Positions 28,577 through 38,248 of a stretch of DNA of 64,000 nucleotides are shown here, piece by piece. The position numbers were made by a program, and so were the translations under genes. Position 1 is the stretch's first letter. Each line of letters begins with the position of its first letter. The notes beneath the pieces were generated by a model that was given only the letters and a program-made list of their open reading frames with translations, had not been told where the DNA came from and searched no databases. Where the stretch lies: contig NZ_JACHIV010000001.1 in NCBI RefSeq assembly GCF_014203325.1, positions 5,085,501-5,149,500 of the forward strand, given 5' to 3'. Source of the DNA: Saccharopolyspora gloriosae (GTDB lineage Bacteria > Actinomycetota > Actinomycetes > Mycobacteriales > Pseudonocardiaceae).

Positions 28577-28793
28577 CGCACACCCCCGTCGCCGCGACCG
28601 GTCCCGACCGGACGTGCCTGCGCACCGACAGCCGCTCCAGGTCTCGCGCCGGGGCGCCGAATCGCGAGCTCGAACCAGGAACGCCCCGGACTCGGGCCGG
28701 AACACCGACGGTCGGCGTCGTGCGATGAGAACCGACACGATGCCGCCACGGTCAGCATCACCCGCATCGCTTGCATCGCCCCGGACGCCGCGG

Positions 28794-30311
28794 TCATGCG
28801 AGCCTCCGTTCCCGGAACGCGAGCGCGGCGGCCACGTGATCCGCCTCCGGACGCTCGCTGCCGTCCAGATCGGCCAGCGTCCACGCCACCCGCAAGCAGC
28901 GATCGGCTCCTCGCGCGGTCAACGCCCCCACGTCGAGCCCGCGGTCCAGCAGCGCCGTCACCGCCTCCGGCAGCGCGAACTCGCGGCGGAGCACCGGGCC
29001 CGGCACCTCGCCGTTGGTCTGCCAGCCCCGCGAAGCCCACCGCCGCACCGCCATCTCCCGCGCCCGCGACACCCGCTTGCGCACCACGTCCGTCGACTCC
29101 GTCCGCCCGCCTGCCCGCATGGTGGCCGCGGTGACCGGGCGCATGTCCACGCGCAGATCAACGCGGTCCAGCAGCGGACCGGACAGCTTGCCGAAGTAGC
29201 GGCGCCGCGCCTGCGGAGCGCAGTGGCAATCGGCGTCCCTGGCCGGCGCGCACGGGCAAGGGTTGGTGGCCAGCACCAGCTGGAACCGCGCCGGGTAGCG
29301 CAACGTCCCGTCCCGCCGCGAGAGCCGGACCTCCCCTTCCTCCAGCGCGGTGCGCAGTGCTTCGAGGCGTTGCGGACCGAACTCGCACGCCTCGTCCAGG
29401 AACAGCGTGCCGCGGTGCGCGCGGCTGACCGCTCCCGGACGCGCCAGCCCCGATCCGCCACCGATCAGCCCGGTAACCGAGGTGGAGTGGTGCGGAGCCA
29501 CGAACGGCGGATCCGCCACCAGCGGCGCGTCCGCGCTGAGCTCACCGGCCACCGAATGGATCGCGGTGACCTCCAACGCTTCCTGCCGCGACAGCTCCGG
29601 CAGCAGCCCGCTGAGCCGTCGCGCGAGCATCGTCTTGCCGGTGCCCGGCGGGCCGGCCAGCAGCAGGTGGTGACCGCCCGCCGCGGCGACCTCCAGCGCC
29701 CAGCGCGCCTCCGGCTGGCCCAGCACGTCCGCCAGGTCCTCCGGCGACTCGGTGCGCCGGGACACGACCTCGCCTGGACCGTCCACGAGCTCGCCCTGCT
29801 CGCGCAGCCAGTCGACTACCTCGCTCAACCGCTCCGCGCCGAGCACGTCGAGACCGTCGACCAGCCGGGCTTCGGCCAGCCCTTCCACGGGCACGATCGC
29901 CCGCCGGATCCCTTCGCGCCGCGCCGCCAGCAGCCCCGGCAGCAACCCGCGCACGGGCCGGATCCGGCCGTCGAGCGCCAGCTCCCCCAGCAGCACCGTG
30001 CTTTCCAGCCGGTGCGCGGGCACTTGTTCGGCCCCGGCCAGCACCGCGCAGGCCAACGCCAGGTCGTAGGAGGTGCCCGCCTTCGGCAGCGCGGCGGGTG
30101 ACAGCGCCAGCGTCACGCAGCTCTTCGGCCAGTCCTCCTGGCAGTTCTGCACCGCCGCGCGCACCCGGTTCTTCGACTCCTGCAGGGCCGTGTCCGGCAA
30201 CCCCAGCAGCTGCACGTTCGGCAGGCCGCCCTTGCGCACGTCCGCCTCGATCTCCACCAGCACGCCGTCCACGCCGAACAGCGCGACCGCCCACGTCCGC
30301 CGCAGCGCCAT
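28794..30311 (-). CDS. ComM/YifB-family Mg-chelatase-like AAA+ ATPase
   Basis: AAA+ helicase-like protein (505 aa); the ComM group promotes branch migration during transformation-associated recombination. It has an N-terminal Lon-protease-like domain (SLVEIEADVRKGGLPNVQLLG-type segment), Walker A GPPGTGKTMLARRL, Walker B TLFLDEACEF, a CPC-type cysteine set (TNPCPCAPARDADCHC), and a C-terminal Mg-chelatase domain. It starts immediately after the yraN stop (TGA then ATG), so the two are coupled. Between this gene and dprA lies 217 bp with nothing recognisable. Confidence 0.93.
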   Translation of the reverse strand: MALRRTWAVALFGVDGVLVEIEADVRKGGLPNVQLLGLPDTALQESKNRVRAAVQNCQEDWPKSCVTLALSPAALPKAGTSYDLALACAVLAGAEQVPAHRLESTVLLGELALDGRIRPVRGLLPGLLAARREGIRRAIVPVEGLAEARLVDGLDVLGAERLSEVVDWLREQGELVDGPGEVVSRRTESPEDLADVLGQPEARWALEVAAAGGHHLLLAGPPGTGKTMLARRLSGLLPELSRQEALEVTAIHSVAGELSADAPLVADPPFVAPHHSTSVTGLIGGGSGLARPGAVSRAHRGTLFLDEACEFGPQRLEALRTALEEGEVRLSRRDGTLRYPARFQLVLATNPCPCAPARDADCHCAPQARRRYFGKLSGPLLDRVDLRVDMRPVTAATMRAGGRTESTDVVRKRVSRAREMAVRRWASRGWQTNGEVPGPVLRREFALPEAVTALLDRGLDVGALTARGADRCLRVAWTLADLDGSERPEADHVAAALAFRERRLA

Positions 30312-30725
30312 TCAGAACACCCCCGGCAGGTGGTCGAGGGTGATCGGCCCCTTCGGGGGCCACAGGACGGAGATGACGTCGAACCGGACCTGGCAGCCGG
30401 TCAGCCGCCGCTCCGCGAGCCACGCTCTGGCGAGCTCCCGCAGGCGGCGGACCTTGTTCGGCCCGACGGCGTCGAGCGGCGCTCCGTAGTCGATCCCGGA
30501 GCGCGTCTTGACCTCGCAGAACACCGCGCGGTAGCCGTCGGTGCCGATGATGTCGAGTTCGCCGTGCGCGGTCCGCCAGTTCCGGGCGAGCACCGAGATG
30601 CCCAGCTTCTCCAAGTGCTCGGCCGCCAACCGCTCACCGGCTCGGCCGAGCGCGTGCGTACCTTGCCCGTGCACGTCCGAGAGAGCACCGCGCAGCGGTC
30701 GGTAGTCGAGGGTGGGAACCGCCAT
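30312..30725 (-). CDS. YraN/UPF0102 family nuclease-fold protein
   Basis: A 137-residue protein with the restriction-endonuclease-like core: [16 protein letters not shown], then [14 protein letters not shown] and [10 protein letters not shown], giving the E...D...ExK pattern of this fold. Family function is undefined though linked to DNA metabolism by its constant pairing with comM and rnhB. The ATG at 30725 follows GGAGG. It abuts comM without a gap. Equivalent to Rv2898c in M. tuberculosis from memory. Confidence 0.88.
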   Translation of the reverse strand: MAVPTLDYRPLRGALSDVHGQGTHALGRAGERLAAEHLEKLGISVLARNWRTAHGELDIIGTDGYRAVFCEVKTRSGIDYGAPLDAVGPNKVRRLRELARAWLAERRLTGCQVRFDVISVLWPPKGPITLDHLPGVF

Positions 30726-30818
30726 GATCGCCTCCAAGGCCGGAAACCGGCCCGGAGCGGATCTCCGGGCCCGACTTCCAAAGTGCCCTGGCCGGTCAGC
30801 GCCCACCAGACCCAATTG

Positions 30819-30856
30819 GGAAATCTGTGGATGGATCGACCACCTGTGGACAACTC
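30819..30856 (-). repeat. Dispersed 38-bp element with two DnaA-box-like motifs, copy B
   Basis: On the minus strand this reads the same as the plus-strand element at 24587-24624 except at 3 of 38 positions. Box-like 9-mers lie at 30845-30853 (TTGTCCACA) and 30826-30834 (CCATCCACA), again 19 bp apart. It sits in the 242-bp gap upstream of yraN. Confidence 0.75.
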
Positions 30857-30967
30857 CATCGAAAACGATCTATGAATGCCGATGCGAAGAACGGGCGGCC
30901 GCCCGCAGGCGACCACCCGTTCCACCACATCAGCGCCGAGCGCCCCTCCGCCCGGTGACGCGACCGG

Positions 30968-31294
30968 TCAGCTCCCGCCGAACGGCCCGTTCTCGGGCAA
31001 CCGGAGTTCCGGTTTGTCCAGCTCCTCGACGTTCACATCCTTGAACGTGATCACCCGGACCTTCTTGACGAACCGCGCCGGCCGGTACATGTCCCACACC
31101 CACGCATCCGACATGGACACCTCGAAGTAGACCTCCGAGTCGGAGTTGCGCACCTGCACGTCCACCGCGTTGGCCAGGTAGAAACGCCGCTCGGTCTCCA
31201 CGACGTAGGTGAACTGCCCGACGATGTCGCGGTACTCCTTGTAGAGCTGAAGCTCCATCTCGGTCTCGTACTTTTCGAGATCCTCGGCGCTCAT
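30968..31294 (-). CDS. DUF2469 family protein
   Basis: A 108-residue, acidic, highly conserved actinobacterial protein beginning SAEDLEKYETEMELQLYKEY and containing ETERRFYLANAVDV, EVYFEVSMSDAWVWDMYR and RFVKKVRVITFKDVNVEEL. Function is unknown. It always travels with rnhB, here 33 bp downstream of it on the same strand, as Rv2901c does in M. tuberculosis. Length is standard. Confidence 0.9.
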   Translation of the reverse strand: MSAEDLEKYETEMELQLYKEYRDIVGQFTYVVETERRFYLANAVDVQVRNSDSEVYFEVSMSDAWVWDMYRPARFVKKVRVITFKDVNVEELDKPELRLPENGPFGGS

Positions 31295-31327
31295 CGCAGT
31301 GCGAGCCCTTCCCCGTCGCCGTTCGTT

Positions 31328-32095
31328 CTACGTTCGCCCATTGTCCACCACTTCCCCCTCAGAAGCATCGAACAGACCGGGTTTGCTGGTGACGGTGCGT
31401 GGCGACCGCATCCCGTGCAGCCGGGCCGCCGCGACCACGTTCGAGTAGGACCACCGGTGCTGCCCGCTCGGACCGTGCTCGCGCATGCGCGCGGTGTGGT
31501 GGACCGTGCAATACCCCTTGTGCCCGGCGAAGCCGTACCTCGGTAACCGCTCGTCCAGCTCGCACATGATGCGGTCGCGGGTGACCTTCGCCAGCACTGA
31601 CGCGGCGGCCACGCAGGCGGCGACCAGGTCACCCTTGAGCACCGCCACGCTCGGCGCGGCCAAGCCCTGCACCCGGAACCCGTCGGTGAGCACGTAGCCC
31701 GGATGCACCGGCAGCCGCGCGACCGCGCGCCGCATGCCTTCCAGGTTGGCGACGTGGATGCCGAGCGCGTCGACCTCGTCGGCCTCGATCACCACCGTCG
31801 ACCAGGCCACGGCCCGCCGCACGATCACGTCGTAGAGCCGTTCCCGCTCCGCCTCGCTGAGCACCTTGGAGTCGGTGAGCCCCTCGAACCGCCGCGCGTC
31901 TCCGGGGCGCAGCACGCAGGACGCCACCACGAGCGGCCCGGCGCACGCCCCGCGGCCCGCCTCGTCCACGCCGGCGACCGGGCCGAGTCCGCTGCGGTCC
32001 AGGGCGCTCTGCAGCGCCCAGTTGCCGCTGCTGCGGCGGATCACCGGCCGCGGCGGGCGCCAGCCCGTCTCGGCGACCGCGGACCGCGCCCCCAC
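31328..32095 (-). CDS. rnhB: Ribonuclease HII
   Basis: Removes ribonucleotides from RNA-DNA hybrids, including single misinserted ribonucleotides. The 255-residue protein has Asp44-Glu45 in [28 protein letters not shown], an Asp in VLTDGFRV, and AKVTRDRIM with [14 protein letters not shown]. It starts at a GTG two bases beyond the lepB stop, so it is coupled to lepB. An N-terminal tail of about 35 residues precedes the catalytic core. Confidence 0.94.
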   Translation of the reverse strand: MGARSAVAETGWRPPRPVIRRSSGNWALQSALDRSGLGPVAGVDEAGRGACAGPLVVASCVLRPGDARRFEGLTDSKVLSEAERERLYDVIVRRAVAWSTVVIEADEVDALGIHVANLEGMRRAVARLPVHPGYVLTDGFRVQGLAAPSVAVLKGDLVAACVAAASVLAKVTRDRIMCELDERLPRYGFAGHKGYCTVHHTARMREHGPSGQHRWSYSNVVAAARLHGMRSPRTVTSKPGLFDASEGEVVDNGRT

Positions 32096-32097
32096 CG

Positions 32098-33012
32098 TCA
32101 GTGCCGCTCCTGGCGGTGCTGCCGGATGACGGCGGAGAACCTGCGGCCCATCCACAGCACCGGGAACGCGGCGGCGAAGCCGACGCCCGCGGGCAGGCCC
32201 GCCTGCCAGGCGGGCGCGCCGAGCGCATCGGCCTGCGGGTTGGTCTCGGAGATGCTCTGCCAGCGCTGCGGCGGCAGCACGATCACCTGCGCCTTGCCGA
32301 TCACGTTGTCCACCGGCACCGCACCGTTGACGCCGCCGCCGCCCTGGAAGCGGGAGTCGGAGGAGTCGTTGCGGTTGTCGCCCTGCACCCAGAGGTATCC
32401 CGGCGGCACGGTGACGGGCGCGAAGTCCGGCTGCGTGTCGGGGCGGCCCGGCTCCCAGTAGATGTAGGGCTCGTTGAGCGGTTTGCCGTCGACGATCATC
32501 CGGTTCTGGTCGTCGCAGCACTCGACGGTCTGCCCGCCGGTGGCCATGACCCGCTTCACGAAGTCCTTCTCGTCCGGCGAGCCGAAGCCGACCAGCGACA
32601 TCGCGCCCTGCAGGAAGCCCACGACCGGGTTCGACGGCTCGGCGACCTGGAAGTCGTTCTGCCCCCACGTCTCGGGCCCGCGGAACACGACGACGTCGCC
32701 CGGTTCGGGATCGGTGAACCGGTAGGAGATCTTGTCGACCAGCACCCGGTCGTTCTGGCAGCCGTCGCAGCCGTGCAGCGTCTGCTCCATCGACTGCGAG
32801 GGGATCACGTAGACCCGCGCCAGGAAGGCTTGGATCACGATCGTGAGCACCAGCGCGGTGACGATCAGGATCGGCAGCTCACGCCAGAACGATCCCTTCC
32901 GTTCGCGCGAACGGCGGCCCCGCGAGCGGCCACCGTCCCCTTCGGGGTGCTCGGCAGCCGCGCCTTCGCGGGGCTCTTCTTCTGGTCCGTTAGAGCGCAT
33001 GACGTCGGCCAC
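32098..33012 (-). CDS. lepB: Type I signal peptidase
   Basis: Cleaves signal peptides from exported proteins at the outer face of the membrane. The 304-residue protein has a hydrophilic, charged cytoplasmic N-terminus, a transmembrane helix (about residues 46-64), catalytic Ser74 in PSQSMEQTL and general base Lys153 in [20 protein letters not shown] is box D. A second hydrophobic segment near the C-terminus (about 270-285) precedes a basic tail. An extended loop with Cys residues near 81-84 and the CCDDQ segment is noted. Followed directly by rnhB. Confidence 0.95.
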   Translation of the reverse strand: MADVMRSNGPEEEPREGAAAEHPEGDGGRSRGRRSRERKGSFWRELPILIVTALVLTIVIQAFLARVYVIPSQSMEQTLHGCDGCQNDRVLVDKISYRFTDPEPGDVVVFRGPETWGQNDFQVAEPSNPVVGFLQGAMSLVGFGSPDEKDFVKRVMATGGQTVECCDDQNRMIVDGKPLNEPYIYWEPGRPDTQPDFAPVTVPPGYLWVQGDNRNDSSDSRFQGGGGVNGAVPVDNVIGKAQVIVLPPQRWQSISETNPQADALGAPAWQAGLPAGVGFAAAFPVLWMGRRFSAVIRQHRQERH

Positions 33013-33218
33013 GCAGCCAGGCTACTGGAACCGCGATGCCCCCCGGCGGACTGCCCCGGCCGGAGGCCGCGGGGACGCATTCCGCCGGTGACGTGCGGGT
33101 TCCCGGCGCGGGGTCGATCAACGCGGGTTCCGGGAGATCCGGGGACGGGCGCGATGTGCCGCGCCCCACCGAACTCGTTCACCTGATCGTGGATCACCGG
33201 AACGATCGGGCGCGCATG

Positions 33219-33256
33219 AAAAAGGACGACCCGGGCGCGAAGCACCCGGGTCGTCC
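33219..33256 (-). terminator. Rho-independent terminator after rplS
   Basis: A perfect 12-bp stem (GGACGACCCGGG at 33224-33235, complement at 33245-33256) with a 9-nt loop, followed on the minus strand by TTTTTC at 33218-33223. It starts about 31 bp past the rplS stop. This is the clearest classical terminator in the window. Confidence 0.93.
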
Positions 33257-33287
33257 GAAGTCACCCGCCACCGGCGGGCGGCACGCA

Positions 33288-33647
33288 TCAGGAAGCGTTG
33301 ATCGGCTCCCGCTTCTCCTTGATCTTGGCGGCCTTGCCGCGCAGCTCCCGCAGGTAGTACAGCTTCGCCCGGCGGACCTGGCCGCGAGTGGCGACCTCGA
33401 TCTTGGCGATGTTCGGGGTGTGCACCGGGAAGGTGCGCTCCACGCCGACACCGAAGGAGATCTTGCGGACGGTGAAGGTCTCCCGGACGCCTGCGCCCTG
33501 GCGACGGATCACGACGCCCTGGAAGACCTGGTTCCGCTCGCGCGAACCCTCGATGACGCGGACATAGACCTTCAGCGTGTCGCCAGGCCGGAAGGCCGGA
33601 ATGTCGGAACGCAGCGACTGGGCGTCCAGAGCGTCCAGGGTGTTCAT
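33288..33647 (-). CDS. rplS: 50S ribosomal protein L19
   Basis: Large-subunit protein at the subunit interface (119 aa). Conserved stretches are [50 protein letters not shown] and [18 protein letters not shown]. The ATG at 33647 fits the family start. It is followed by a classical T-tract terminator and has a 223-bp upstream spacer behind trmD, consistent with its own promoter. Confidence 0.97.
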   Translation of the reverse strand: MNTLDALDAQSLRSDIPAFRPGDTLKVYVRVIEGSRERNQVFQGVVIRRQGAGVRETFTVRKISFGVGVERTFPVHTPNIAKIEVATRGQVRRAKLYYLRELRGKAAKIKEKREPINAS

Positions 33648-33870
33648 CGGTGGTCCGTCCTCATCCGTGTCGTAGGCACCCGTGCACTCGCGGATCGTGG
33701 CCGGGTCTGAACCGCGGCCGCCGTCTGACACGGGGTTTGGCTTGCGATGTGCGCGCCGGTACAGAATCCGGCTTCAGCAACCCGTCAAGTGTGCCAGACG
33801 CGCAGGCAGGCGCCGGAACCGGCCCCGGAAAGCGGCGCGGTACGAGCCCTCGCGCGCCCCCCGGTGGGGG

Positions 33871-34665
33871 TCAGTCCTGCCCCTGCTGCGGAGTTCCTCC
33901 AGGAACATCCGCTTCATCATCCGCGCGCAGTGTATCCAGCCGCGCGCGGTCCTTGGCGTTGAGGTCCTGCGCGGGCAGCCGGTCCAGCAGGTCCGGCCGC
34001 CGGTGGTAGGTCCGCTCCAGGGCTTGGTCGCGCCGCCAGCGCGCGATGGCGGCGTGGTTGCCGGAGCGCAGCACGTCCGGCACCGGCCGGTCGCGCCACA
34101 CCTCGGGCCGGGTGTAGCTGGGCCCTTCGAGCAGGCCGTCGGAGAACGAGTCCTGCTCGGCGGAGGCGGGGTTGCCGAGCACGCCGGGCAGCAGCCGGGC
34201 GACGGCTTCGACCATGGTCAGCGCGGCGACCTCACCGCCGACCAAGACGTAGTCGCCGATCGAGACCTCTTCGACAGGCATCCGCTCGGCCGCCTCGTCG
34301 ACGACCCGCTGATCGATGCCCTCGTAGCGACCGCAGGCGAACACCAGCCACGGCTCGGCGGACCAGCGCACCGCGGTCCGCTGGGTGAAGGGGCGCCCCG
34401 CCGGAGTGGGCACGATCAACCGGGGCGGAGCCTCCGGCGACGCGCACACCTCGTCCAAGGCCTCGCCCCACACGTCGGGTTTCATCACCATGCCCGGACC
34501 GCCGCCGTAGGGGCTGTCGTCCACCGCGCGGTGCACGTCGTGGGTCCAGTCGCGCAGGTCGTGCACCCCGACGGAGATCTTCTCCCGCTCGATCGCCTTG
34601 CCCAGCAGCGCGGCGCGCAGCGGAGCCAGGTACTCGGGGAAGATCGTGACGACGTCGATGCGCAA
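33871..34665 (-). CDS. trmD: tRNA (guanine37-N1)-methyltransferase TrmD
   Basis: Makes m1G37 in tRNAs, preventing frameshifts. The 264-residue protein has a deep-trefoil-knot SAM site: [40 protein letters not shown] and [17 protein letters not shown]. The start is an unusual TTG at 34665, chosen because the protein then begins with the family-standard [12 protein letters not shown] and because AAGGAA lies seven bases upstream. An ATG closer to that site is in another frame. It follows rimM by 102 bp. Confidence 0.95.
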   Translation of the reverse strand: MRIDVVTIFPEYLAPLRAALLGKAIEREKISVGVHDLRDWTHDVHRAVDDSPYGGGPGMVMKPDVWGEALDEVCASPEAPPRLIVPTPAGRPFTQRTAVRWSAEPWLVFACGRYEGIDQRVVDEAAERMPVEEVSIGDYVLVGGEVAALTMVEAVARLLPGVLGNPASAEQDSFSDGLLEGPSYTRPEVWRDRPVPDVLRSGNHAAIARWRRDQALERTYHRRPDLLDRLPAQDLNAKDRARLDTLRADDEADVPGGTPQQGQD

Positions 34666-34767
34666 CGGGGTGTTCCTTCAAGAAGAGGTCCCGGCGACGT
34701 GGCCGGGCGGCGTTCTGAGCTCAGGCGAGCGCCGACGCGGCGGGTTCCGCCGCGGGTCCGGGCGTGA

Positions 34768-35298
34768 TCAGTCGTCGCCGAGCAGGCCCTCGGGCGGGTC
34801 CACCACGACGCGTCCGGCGGCCAGGTCGACCTCCGGCACGATCTCCGACACGAACGGGATGAGCCGTTCCACGTCGTCCGGGGTGCGCACCGACAGCAGC
34901 TCGCCGCCGGGCGTGTGCAGGATCTCGCGCACCACGCCGACCTCGTCGCCGGTCGGCAGCACCACTCGCAGGCCTTCGAGCTGGTGGTCGTGGTACTCGT
35001 CCGGATCGCCGGTTGCTTCGAGCGCATCCGCGCGGACCATCAGCGTGGCGCCGCGCAGGTGCTCGGCGGCGTCCATGTCGTCCACCGACTCGAAGCGCAC
35101 CAGCAGCCGCCCGGCGTGTGGCCGGGCGGCTGTCACGGTGAGCGTGTCCGGCCCGGCTTCGCCGCGCCGCTGGACGCCGAGCACCGCGCCCGGCGCGAAC
35201 CGCAGCTCAGGGCTGTCCGTGCGCACGTCGACGACGACTTCGCCGCGCACGCCGTGCGTCTTGGCCACCCTGCCCACGGCCAGCATCGGACCGGTCAT
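34768..35298 (-). CDS. rimM: 16S rRNA processing protein RimM
   Basis: Assembly factor for the 30S head that binds S19. The 176-residue protein has an N-terminal RimM domain ([29 protein letters not shown]) and a C-terminal PRC-barrel ([46 protein letters not shown]). The ATG at 35298 gives the family start. It lies 7 bp behind khpA in the rpsP-khpA-rimM-trmD order found across bacteria. Confidence 0.96.
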   Translation of the reverse strand: MTGPMLAVGRVAKTHGVRGEVVVDVRTDSPELRFAPGAVLGVQRRGEAGPDTLTVTAARPHAGRLLVRFESVDDMDAAEHLRGATLMVRADALEATGDPDEYHDHQLEGLRVVLPTGDEVGVVREILHTPGGELLSVRTPDDVERLIPFVSEIVPEVDLAAGRVVVDPPEGLLGDD

Positions 35299-35305
35299 GC
35301 CGTCC

Positions 35306-35545
35306 TCATCGATCGGTGTCGACCACGTCGACCCGGATGCCACGACCGCCGATCCCGGAGATCACCGTGCGCAGCGAGGTCGCCGTGCGACCACCGCGGC
35401 CGATGACCTTGCCCAGGTCGTCCGGGTTCACGTGGACTTCCAGGGTGCGGCCGCGCCGGGTGGTGAGGAGTTGGACGCGGACATCGTCGGGGTTGTCGAC
35501 GATGCCGCGCACCAGGTGTTCAAGCGCGTCCGCGAGGACCGTCAC
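35306..35545 (-). CDS. khpA: KH-domain RNA-binding protein KhpA
   Basis: A 79-residue single KH domain with the GxxG loop in [11 protein letters not shown] and a flanking IDPDD-like segment ([11 protein letters not shown]). KhpA binds RNA and in other Gram-positives pairs with KhpB in cell-size control. The GTG start overlaps the rpsP stop as GTGA. Equivalent to Rv2908c. Nothing unusual is seen. Confidence 0.93.
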   Translation of the reverse strand: MTVLADALEHLVRGIVDNPDDVRVQLLTTRRGRTLEVHVNPDDLGKVIGRGGRTATSLRTVISGIGGRGIRVDVVDTDR

Positions 35546-35991
35546 GCCTGGCCGTCCTCGGACTTCTGCTCTTCGGCGGCGGCCGCGTCGGCGTCGGCCT
35601 TCTTGCCGCCCTTCTTCTTCGGCGTGGTCGCGTCGGCGACGGTGTCCTCGCCGGCGGCGGCCAGAGCTGCGGCGAACAGCTCCTGCTTGCTCGGCTTGGG
35701 CTCCGCGACCTTCAGCGTGCCCTCGGCGCCCGGCAGGCCCTTGTGCTTCTGCCAGTCGCCGGTGACCTCCAGGATCGCCTGCACCGGCTCGGTCGGCAGC
35801 GCGCCGACACCCAGCCAGTACTGCGCCCGCTCGGAGTCGACCAGGATGCGGCTGGGGTTCTCCATGGGGTGGTACTGACCGATCGTCTCGATCGCCCGGC
35901 CGTTACGGCGGGTACGCGAGTCGGCGACGATGATGCGGTAGTGCGGCTCCCGGATCTTACCGATCCGCGCCAGCTTGATCTTCACAGCCAC
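35542..35991 (-). CDS. rpsP: 30S ribosomal protein S16
   Basis: Small-subunit assembly protein (149 aa). The first 80 residues carry the S16 fold ([54 protein letters not shown]). The remaining about 65 residues form an Ala/Lys/Glu-rich low-complexity tail ([18 protein letters not shown]), longer than in most bacteria but common in actinobacteria. It opens the rpsP-khpA-rimM-trmD operon, with a 212-bp upstream spacer. Confidence 0.96.
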   Translation of the reverse strand: MAVKIKLARIGKIREPHYRIIVADSRTRRNGRAIETIGQYHPMENPSRILVDSERAQYWLGVGALPTEPVQAILEVTGDWQKHKGLPGAEGTLKVAEPKPSKQELFAAALAAAGEDTVADATTPKKKGGKKADADAAAAEEQKSEDGQA

Positions 35992-36203
35992 GGGTGCTGG
36001 TGCTCCTCAGACTCTCGTTCGTGCTCGGGTGAGCAAACCAAGCCGTGTGGGGACATACGGAGTGGAAGGCTCATACGTCGATGGCCGCGGACGGTGAGAG
36101 GGACCGACTCGCAGCGAACAGGCGTTTATTCTGCCAGATGCCCGGCTCGGCCTCGCAGGAGGTACCCGCCGCGGGCTGCTCCGGCCGAACGGCCCCGGCG
36201 CGC

Positions 36204-37061
36204 TCAGGTCGGCGTCACCACGCCGAGCGAGATCAGCAGCAGTCCCAGCGCGGGCAGGAAGTTGTTCACCTGGTGCGCGACGACGCTGGCGGTGAGCCTG
36301 CCGGTGCGCATCCGGGCGACGCCGATCGGGATCGCGATGATCAGCAGCAGCCAGGTCCGCTCGGGTTCCAGGTGCCCGATCGCGAACACCGCGGTGCTGA
36401 GCACGAACGCGCTGATCCGGCTCCAGCGCAGCCGTTCCATCGCGCCCCACAGCAGGCCGCGGTAGAGGATCTCCTCGCACACCGGGGCGATCAGCCACAC
36501 GTGCAGGAAGATCAGCACCGCGAGCAGCGGCGGCAGCCGCACCCCGTCGAGCAGGGTGCTCACCGTGGAGGTGGCGTTCTCCGGCCCCACCCAGCGGATC
36601 CAGATCATCGAGGCGACGGTCGTGCTGAGCAGGCCGATCGCGCCGATGCCGAAGCCCGTCGTGACGTCCGACCACCGCCAGTGCAACCCGAAGTCGAGCC
36701 GCGGCCCGTTGCCGCGCACCACGGTGATCACCACGGCCACCGCGGCGGACAGCAGCGTCGGCACCATCAGCATCAGCGGGAGCGCCACCGTGAACCAGGA
36801 GCTCTCCCCCGGATCTCCGAACAGGGCCGCCAGCGTGACGGACGCGAGGATGAACACGGCTTCCGCGAGGAAGAACGCGCCGAACCCCCACCGGTGGTCG
36901 GATTCCGCGGGTGGCGGCTGCACCTGGGTTGCGATGGCGGTTCCTCCCGCGATCTCCCCGACGGCGGGAACGCCTTCGGTGGGCTCGGGCTGCGGTACCT
37001 GCACGGGCGCCTCCGTCTCGGGCGGGCGGCGTGGCCCGGACGCGCGCGTCCCGTTCTCCAC
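36204..37061 (-). CDS. CPBP-family (Abi/CAAX-protease-like) membrane metalloprotease
   Basis: A 285-residue membrane protein: a Pro/Glu-rich cytoplasmic N-terminus of about 55 residues, then about eight hydrophobic helices. CPBP motifs are present: CEEILYRGLLW (EExxxR), VFAIGHLEP (FxxxH type) and SVVAHQVNN. Prokaryotic members include bacteriocin self-immunity and prenyl-protein protease-like proteins; the substrate here is unknown. The GTG at 37061 starts the frame. It lies between rpsP and an amidohydrolase gene. Confidence 0.85.
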   Translation of the reverse strand: MENGTRASGPRRPPETEAPVQVPQPEPTEGVPAVGEIAGGTAIATQVQPPPAESDHRWGFGAFFLAEAVFILASVTLAALFGDPGESSWFTVALPLMLMVPTLLSAAVAVVITVVRGNGPRLDFGLHWRWSDVTTGFGIGAIGLLSTTVASMIWIRWVGPENATSTVSTLLDGVRLPPLLAVLIFLHVWLIAPVCEEILYRGLLWGAMERLRWSRISAFVLSTAVFAIGHLEPERTWLLLIIAIPIGVARMRTGRLTASVVAHQVNNFLPALGLLLISLGVVTPT

Positions 37062-37171
37062 CGCTCGGCCGTGGTCTGCTGTCCAGCACGCCGATTTCCC
37101 GGCGGAATCGTCAGATTACCTTCGGCTTTCGCCGCCCCACATCCGAATTCGGACGCGGAAGCCCCCGTCGT

Positions 37172-38248
37172 TCAGGTGACGACGGCGCCCTTCAGGACGA
37201 TGCGCCGGGGATGGCGCAACGCGGCGAGTTCCTTGCGCGGATCGGAGTCGTAGCAGACGAGGTCCGCCGCTTCTCCGTCCCGCAGGCAGGAATGCCCGAG
37301 CCAGTCGCGGGCCGCCCAGGACGCGGCGCCCAGCGCCTGTTCGGTCGACATCCCGACGCGGTGCAGCGCGAGGATCTCGTCGACGAGCACGCCGTGCTCG
37401 ATGCCGCCGCCGGCGTCGGTTCCGGCGTAGACCGGGACGCCCGCTTCGATCGCCTTGCCGACGGTCGCGTCGCCGCGTTCGTAGAGCGCGGTCATGTGGC
37501 TCGCGTAATCCGGGTACTTCGTCGCCGCGGCGGCGAATCCGGGAAAGTTCTCGATGTTCACCAGCGTCGGCACCAGCGCGGTGCCGTGGCGGGACATCAT
37601 CTCGACGGTGTCGTCGGTGAGGCCGGTGCCGTGCTCGATGCAGTCGATGCCCGCCGCGAGCAGACCGGGCAGCGCGTCCTCCCCGAACACGTGCGCCGTG
37701 ACGCGCGCCCCGTGCGCGTGGGCGGTGGCGATGGCCTCGACCAGGATCTCGTCGCTCCACAGCGGGGCGAGGTCGCCGGTGGACCGGTCGATCCAGTCCC
37801 CGACGAGCTTCACCCAGCCGTCGCCGTCGGCGGCCTGTTCGGCCACCGCGGCGGGCAGCTGCGATTCGTGTTCGAGCTGGTCGGCGAGGTACGGGATGTA
37901 GCGCTTCGGCTTCGCCAGGTGCCTGCCCGCGCGGATGATGCGCGGCAGGTCGTCGCGCTGCTGCAGCGGCTTGGTGTCGATCGGCGCCCCGCAGTCGCGC
38001 AGCAGCAGCGTGCCCGCGTCCCGGTCGGTCTCCGCCTGCCGCGCCGCCACGTCGAGGTCCACCGGCCCGTCCGGGCCGATGCCGACGTGGCAGTGCGCGT
38101 CGACGAGTCCGGGCACGACGTAGCCGCCGTCGAACACGGTGGTCGCGCCGGGCAGCGGCGTGCGGCTGATCCGGCCGTCGGCGATCCACAGCTCACCGGG
38201 TTCGCCGTCGGGCAGCAGGACACCGCGCACGTGCAGCGGCGCGGTCAT
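37172..38248 (-). CDS. Amidohydrolase-family metal-dependent hydrolase
   Basis: A 358-residue TIM-barrel hydrolase of the imidazolonepropionase-like group. Metal ligands: His52 and His54 in DAHCHVG, a Lys in GWVKLVGDW, His in ARVTAHVFGE and CIEHGTGL, and Asp in YAGTDAGGGIEHG. An N-terminal and C-terminal beta-sandwich part (ELWIADGRI; ADLVCYDSDP) frames the barrel. The substrate is unknown. The ATG overlaps the ffh stop (ATGA), the same neighbour as Rv2915c-Rv2916c in M. tuberculosis, so linkage to ffh is old. Confidence 0.87.
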   Translation of the reverse strand: MTAPLHVRGVLLPDGEPGELWIADGRISRTPLPGATTVFDGGYVVPGLVDAHCHVGIGPDGPVDLDVAARQAETDRDAGTLLLRDCGAPIDTKPLQQRDDLPRIIRAGRHLAKPKRYIPYLADQLEHESQLPAAVAEQAADGDGWVKLVGDWIDRSTGDLAPLWSDEILVEAIATAHAHGARVTAHVFGEDALPGLLAAGIDCIEHGTGLTDDTVEMMSRHGTALVPTLVNIENFPGFAAAATKYPDYASHMTALYERGDATVGKAIEAGVPVYAGTDAGGGIEHGVLVDEILALHRVGMSTEQALGAASWAARDWLGHSCLRDGEAADLVCYDSDPRKELAALRHPRRIVLKGAVVT

